A DNA stretch of 39,929 bases. Source: Hyphomicrobiales bacterium (GTDB lineage: Bacteria; Pseudomonadota; Alphaproteobacteria; Rhizobiales; Aestuariivirgaceae). The position numbers and the translations under genes were made by a program. The notes beneath the pieces are model-generated. The model ran no database searches. It was given only the letters and a program-made list of their open reading frames with translations, and was not told the origin of the DNA. The DNA is taken from positions 1 through 39,929 of the forward strand of contig JALXCV010000123.1 in assembly GCA_026990765.1 (NCBI GenBank), written 5' to 3'. Below, one piece after another: positions 36,136 through 39,929 of the stretch. Numbering within the stretch: the first letter of the stretch is position 1; the number at the start of each line of letters is the position of its first letter.

Positions 36136-37094
36136 AAATCCTGATAATTTGGAACATCACCTTCGCCGGTGCCACGCATCAATGCTTGTAGATGCACACC
36201 GGTAGATGATGCAAGCCCTGCCAGATCATATCCACCTTCCAGCATCGAAATAACCCGGTTATCAGCATGCCGGTCGGCTATTTCCATAAGTTTCAGCGTA
36301 ACCCAGGCAAAATCCTCTTCTTTCAGCTCAAGCGAACCAAGCGGATCATTCTGATGGGCATCAAACCCGGCAGAAATCAGCAAAATATCTGGTTCAAACG
36401 CATCAAGCGCCGGTAATATGCGTGCTTCATAGGCTTCACGGAACTGCTCGGACCCATCGCCTGCCCGCAACGGGGCATTGAAAATATTGCCCTCACCGGT
36501 TTCGTTCAGACCGCCAGAACCGGGAAAGAGCGGCATCTGGTGGCTGGAGCCATAAAACATGTCAGGATCTGACCAGAATATATTCTGGGTGCCATTGCCG
36601 TGATGAACATCAAAATCCACCACCGCCACCCGGTCGGCCCCATAGACATCACGGGCATAATTGGCCGCAATTGCCACTGAATTGAACAGACAAAACCCCA
36701 TGGCCCGATTTGCCTCTGCATGATGCCCGGGCGGGCGCACTGAACAAAACGCATTGTCAAATTCGCGCAACAACACCGCATCCACAGCCCGGGTAGCCGC
36801 GCCAACCGCAATCATTGCTGCATCAAGAGAATAGGCATTCATATAGGTATCAGCATCGACCTGCTCAATTAGATCTTCCGGGTGAAAACTCTCAATGAAT
36901 TCCAGATGTTCCTGGGGATGCGCCCGCAACACATCTTCGCGTCGGCCCATGGGGGCCTCCTCGCGCACCAGATCGGCAAAATAGGGATGATCCAGCATCT
37001 GCTTGATCGCCAGCAGACGCTCTGGCCGCTCCGGGTGACCTTCCAGGCCTTGATGTTGCAGACAGACGGGATGGGAAAGATTGAGTGTAAGCAT
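36132..37094 (-). CDS. Histone deacetylase-family zinc hydrolase
   Basis: This 320-residue protein has the arginase/deacetylase fold with the paired histidines R-P-P-G-H-H-A-E (His124, His125), zinc ligands Asp162 and His164 ([12 protein letters not shown]), the third zinc Asp in S-A-G-F-D-A-H, and E-G-G-Y-D near the C-terminus. Bacterial members act on acetyl-lysine, acetylpolyamines or similar amides. The protein is close to class II HDAC-like bacterial enzymes, and the substrate cannot be read from sequence. Its ATG follows directly after the stop of the acyl-CoA dehydrogenase (TAA-ATG) and its end overlaps xseB, so the three form one transcript. Confidence 0.93.
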   Translation of the reverse strand: MLTLNLSHPVCLQHQGLEGHPERPERLLAIKQMLDHPYFADLVREEAPMGRREDVLRAHPQEHLEFIESFHPEDLIEQVDADTYMNAYSLDAAMIAVGAATRAVDAVLLREFDNAFCSVRPPGHHAEANRAMGFCLFNSVAIAANYARDVYGADRVAVVDFDVHHGNGTQNIFWSDPDMFYGSSHQMPLFPGSGGLNETGEGNIFNAPLRAGDGSEQFREAYEARILPALDAFEPDILLISAGFDAHQNDPLGSLELKEEDFAWVTLKLMEIADRHADNRVISMLEGGYDLAGLASSTGVHLQALMRGTGEGDVPNYQDL

Positions 37095-38867
37095 TTACAT
37101 AGCCAGTGGATCGTTGTCTTTGTCAATAATTGCGGCTGAACCATGCTTGACGATATTGCACAGCCCGGCAGCCTTTGGCAGGTGATTGGCGGCAAAATAC
37201 GCTAAAATCTTTTTGCGTGCGCCAATATCGGCCCTGTCAGAACCATTTATTACCCCTTTGGCAAGTGCTGCTGTTGCAGCCACCAGCGCAAAGGCCCGCA
37301 GATAATTTGTGGTAGATGCAATAGCCCTTGCATCATGCTCGCCGCGCCGTTGCAGCAGCCATTCAGTTGTATCATTCAACTCGTCAATTGCCGGTGCCAG
37401 CCGGGCGGCAACATCAGGCATGATATTGGCAATCTGCTTGCAGATTTTTGCCTGTTCTTTTGCCCACGCCTTGTAAACCCCGCCTTTGCCCATTGGTAGC
37501 TTGCGCATCACCAGATCAAGTGCCTGAATGCCATTGGTGCCTTCATAGATCGGGGTAATGCGTACATCGCGCAAATGCTGGGCAGCCCCGGTTTCTTCAA
37601 TAAAGCCCATGCCGCCATGCACCTGTATGCCGGTTGATGCCACTTCCACCCCGATATCAGTGCCAAATGCCTTGACCACCGGCGTCAATAGCGCTGCCAG
37701 TGCCTTGTTGCTGCGTTTTTCGCCCTCATCAGTTGAATATTTCTCCAGATCAAGCGCTGCCGCACATTGATAGCAAAGTGCCCGCGCCGCTGCGATCTTG
37801 GCCTTCATGTCAAGCAGCATCCGGCGCACATCCGGGTGGTTGATAATAGTTACGTTCTTGCCATTGATCTGGCCCTGTTTGCGCTCAAAAGCATATGCCA
37901 GCGCCTGCTGAAAAGCCCGTTCGGCCACCGCAACCCCCTGCATGCCGACATGCAACCGCGCATCATTCATCATGGTGAACATGCACGAAAGCCCGCGATG
38001 TTCACCGCCAACCAGATATCCGGTTGCCCCGCCATCATCTCCAAACTGCATGGTGGCAGTGGGTGAACCGTGAATGCCCAGCTTGTGTTCAATGCCGACA
38101 CATTTGACATCATTGCGCCTGCCCGGTGAGCCATCTTCATTCAGCAGGAATTTTGGCACCACAAACAGCGAACTTGGCACCATTGATTTCATCATCCCTT
38201 CACCGCGTGGTGCATCGGGCAGACAGGCCAGAACCAGATGCACAATATTGTCTGTCAGATCATGCTCGCCATAGGTTATGAAAATTTTGGTGCCGGTAAT
38301 TTTATAGGTGCCATCACCAGCCGGTTCGGCTCTGGTTTTAAGCGCTCCCAGATCAGACCCGGCCTGTGGTTCGGTAAGGCACATGGTGCCGGTCCATTCA
38401 CCCGATACCATCTTGTGCAGGAATTTCTGCTTTAACTCATCTGTGCCGTGCGATTTAAGCGCATTCACCGCCCCTTGAGTCAATAAAGGCCCAAGGCCAA
38501 AGGCCATGGTGGCGCTGTTCCACAATTCCTGGGCTGCAAGTGAGATCTGCATTGGCAGGTTCTGGCCACCAAAATCTTGCGGACAGGGCAGGGAAGGCCA
38601 GCCACCTTCAACCCACTGATCATATGCCTGTTTCCAGCCCGGCGGAGTGGTGACAGCATTTTTTTCAGGATCAAATTTGCATCCAGTTTCATCACCGGTG
38701 CGATTGAGCGGGGCAATGACTTCTTGCGAAAACCGTCCCGCTTCATTCAATATGGCATCTACCAGATCATCAGATATATCCTGAAACAGTCCGCGTTCGA
38801 TCATTTCCCTTAGACCTGAAATCTCATTGATCGTATATTTGAGGTCTTCAACTTGTGGCGTGAACAT
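37095..38867 (-). CDS. Acyl-CoA dehydrogenase of the long, DmdC-like type
   Basis: This 590-residue protein has the FAD domain order of acyl-CoA dehydrogenases: M-C-L-T-E-P-Q-A-G-S-D-L-G (flavin/substrate site), I-T-G-T-K-I-F-I-T-Y-G-E-H-D-L, and catalytic Glu442 in P-I-Y-E-G-T-N-G-I-Q-A-L-D. The extra ~120-residue C-terminal domain and total length place it with the long acyl-CoA dehydrogenases that include 3-methylmercaptopropionyl-CoA dehydrogenase. Specificity for that substrate cannot be claimed. A short stretch, G-E-G-M-M-K-S-M-V-P-S-S before L-F-V-V-P-K-F-L, differs from the usual K-G-I-S-L-F form. It heads the minus-strand operon with the deacetylase-like gene and xseB and is divergent from tsaC. 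Confidence 0.93.
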   Translation of the reverse strand: MFTPQVEDLKYTINEISGLREMIERGLFQDISDDLVDAILNEAGRFSQEVIAPLNRTGDETGCKFDPEKNAVTTPPGWKQAYDQWVEGGWPSLPCPQDFGGQNLPMQISLAAQELWNSATMAFGLGPLLTQGAVNALKSHGTDELKQKFLHKMVSGEWTGTMCLTEPQAGSDLGALKTRAEPAGDGTYKITGTKIFITYGEHDLTDNIVHLVLACLPDAPRGEGMMKSMVPSSLFVVPKFLLNEDGSPGRRNDVKCVGIEHKLGIHGSPTATMQFGDDGGATGYLVGGEHRGLSCMFTMMNDARLHVGMQGVAVAERAFQQALAYAFERKQGQINGKNVTIINHPDVRRMLLDMKAKIAAARALCYQCAAALDLEKYSTDEGEKRSNKALAALLTPVVKAFGTDIGVEVASTGIQVHGGMGFIEETGAAQHLRDVRITPIYEGTNGIQALDLVMRKLPMGKGGVYKAWAKEQAKICKQIANIMPDVAARLAPAIDELNDTTEWLLQRRGEHDARAIASTTNYLRAFALVAATAALAKGVINGSDRADIGARKKILAYFAANHLPKAAGLCNIVKHGSAAIIDKDNDPLAM

Positions 38868-38922
38868 GATATCAGGCTTTCCCTTCTTGCTTTTATAATA
38901 GATTTAGGGCTTTGTCGCCCAA

Positions 38923-39849
38923 ATGAAAAGAACCAAAGACATATTGATTGCAGCATCGGCACTGAAAGCGGGAAAACTCGTCGCCTTTGCCACTGAAACC
39001 GTTTACGGGCTGGGTGCTGATGCCATGAATGACAAGGCGGTAGCCGCAATTTTTGCAGCCAAGGGCCGCCCGCATTTCAATCCGCTTATCTCACATGTGG
39101 CAGATATTGGTGGCGCAATGGCAATAGGTGAATTCTCAAATATGGCGCTCAAACTGGCAAAAGCATTCTGGCCGGGACCTTTGACAATGGTTGTGCCGAA
39201 AAAAGCAGACTGCAAAATCTCGCTTCTGGCATCAGCCGGGCTTGAAACCATAGCCATCAGGATACCGGCGCATAAAATGGCCCATGCCATGCTTGAACAA
39301 TTTGCCGGGCCGGTCGTTGCCCCCAGCGCCAATTCATCCGGCTTCATCTCCCCCACCAGCCCTGAACATGTGAAAGCTGATCTGGGTGAAAAAATTGATG
39401 TGCTGCTGGATGGCGGTGAATGCTCTCTAGGGCTTGAATCGACCATCATTTCCTGTGTGGATGATCAACCGGTCCTGCTAAGACATGGCGGCATAACTCG
39501 CCAGCAAATCGAAACACTGCTTGATATTCACCTCCCCACCCAAACCACCGCCGGTGACAAACCATCAGCCCCCGGCCAGCTAACCAGCCACTACGCCCCG
39601 CGCCTGCCATTGCGAATGAATGCGACAAAGGCAGGCAAAGGCGAAGTGCTGTTGGGCTTTGGCGACATGCCCGACCCAAATCTCTCTCCTTCCGGCGATC
39701 TGACCGAAGCTGCCGCCAACCTGTTCAAAATGCTGCACCAACTGGATAAAACAACCGCCACCGCCATTGCTGTTGCCCCCATCCCCACAACCGGCCTCGG
39801 CGAAGCCATAAACGACCGCCTCCACCGCGCAGCTGCCAACCGCGACTAG
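38923..39849 (+). CDS. tsaC: L-threonylcarbamoyladenylate synthase (Sua5/YwlC/TsaC family)
   Basis: This 308-residue protein has the YrdC-type catalytic domain (about 1-200) with K-R-T-K near the start, F-A-T-E-T-V-Y-G-L-G-A-D-A, K-G-R-P-x-x-N-P-L-I-x-H and S-A-N-S-S-G-x-x-S-P-T. The Sua5-specific C-terminal domain follows (about 200-308) after P-S-A-P-G-Q-L-T-S-H-Y-A-P. It makes threonylcarbamoyl-AMP from threonine, bicarbonate and ATP for t6A37 of ANN-decoding tRNAs. Length fits the long Sua5 type rather than short E. coli TsaC. It is divergent from the acyl-CoA dehydrogenase, with 55 bases between. Confidence 0.95.
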   Translation: MKRTKDILIAASALKAGKLVAFATETVYGLGADAMNDKAVAAIFAAKGRPHFNPLISHVADIGGAMAIGEFSNMALKLAKAFWPGPLTMVVPKKADCKISLLASAGLETIAIRIPAHKMAHAMLEQFAGPVVAPSANSSGFISPTSPEHVKADLGEKIDVLLDGGECSLGLESTIISCVDDQPVLLRHGGITRQQIETLLDIHLPTQTTAGDKPSAPGQLTSHYAPRLPLRMNATKAGKGEVLLGFGDMPDPNLSPSGDLTEAAANLFKMLHQLDKTTATAIAVAPIPTTGLGEAINDRLHRAAANRD

Positions 39850-39929
39850 TTCCAATGCCCAAAGCAAACATGCAAGAAGGCAATGGGCGTGATCAACAAC
39901 GGGCTTGACCATATTCTCCAATCCTATAG

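Noticed and set aside
39850-39929. Possible gene or terminator in the last 80 bases
   Set aside because: No frame with a domain, no ribosome-binding site tied to a start and no GC-rich stem followed by T residues were seen; the minus-strand frame here is a shadow of tsaC.

Overview
The window looks like chromosome from an alphaproteobacterium of the Hyphomicrobiales (Rhizobiales) or a close relative such as the Rhodobacterales. Supporting genes are an Irr-type iron regulator, a membrane ferritin/VIT exporter of the MbfA type with a perfect Irr box in its promoter, the RegB/RegA (ActS/ActR, PrrB/PrrA) redox pair, an MmcB-type protein, a CtrA-type TTAA-N7-TTAA site and an alphaproteobacterial RpoH promoter before dnaK. 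No rRNA, tRNA, CRISPR array, prophage or transposase is visible. Most of the window is ordinary core chromosome; the first 15.5 kb is accessory cell-surface machinery.

Region 1 (1-15474, + strand): the 3' 10.4 kb of a giant RTX adhesin made of about 26 cadherin/Ig-like modules, RTX nonapeptides and a type I secretion target domain. After a strong terminator comes its probable exporter: TolC-like outer membrane protein, LapB-type ABC transporter and HlyD-type adaptor. A CtrA-type site precedes the tolC gene. The adhesin start lies outside the window, and no LapD or LapG is present.

Region 2 (15495-19077): a minus-strand chain of MocR/PdxR regulator, DUF2946-like protein and PCu(A)C copper chaperone; then, divergently, a pyridoxamine-phosphate-oxidase-like flavoprotein and an AhpD/CMD-family protein.

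Region 3 (19167-26805): rph-rdgB-hemW facing dnaK-dnaJ. dnaK has an RpoH promoter and a terminator before dnaJ. Divergent from dnaK is alkB (TTG start), whose end overlaps the end of a patatin-like lipoprotein gene.

Region 4 (26892-35733): Irr-box-controlled mbfA, an amino-acid-synthesis (DUF1185) protein with a MarR regulator, regB and regA, mmcB, then a secreted FecR-domain protein followed by a CHASE2-adenylate cyclase, irr and a small methyltransferase. Iron, redox and cAMP signalling genes are concentrated here.

Region 5 (35767-39929): a 112-bp near-palindromic intergenic element, a tightly packed minus-strand set (acyl-CoA dehydrogenase, histone-deacetylase-like hydrolase, xseB), and divergently a Sua5/TsaC-type tRNA threonylcarbamoyladenosine synthase gene. 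The last 80 bases hold no gene I can support.

I found no single system that is clearly new. The best leads are the Irr/Irr-box/MbfA circuit in one window, the CtrA site on the adhesin exporter, the FecR-CHASE2 cyclase pair, the large palindrome, and recent block duplication within the adhesin.
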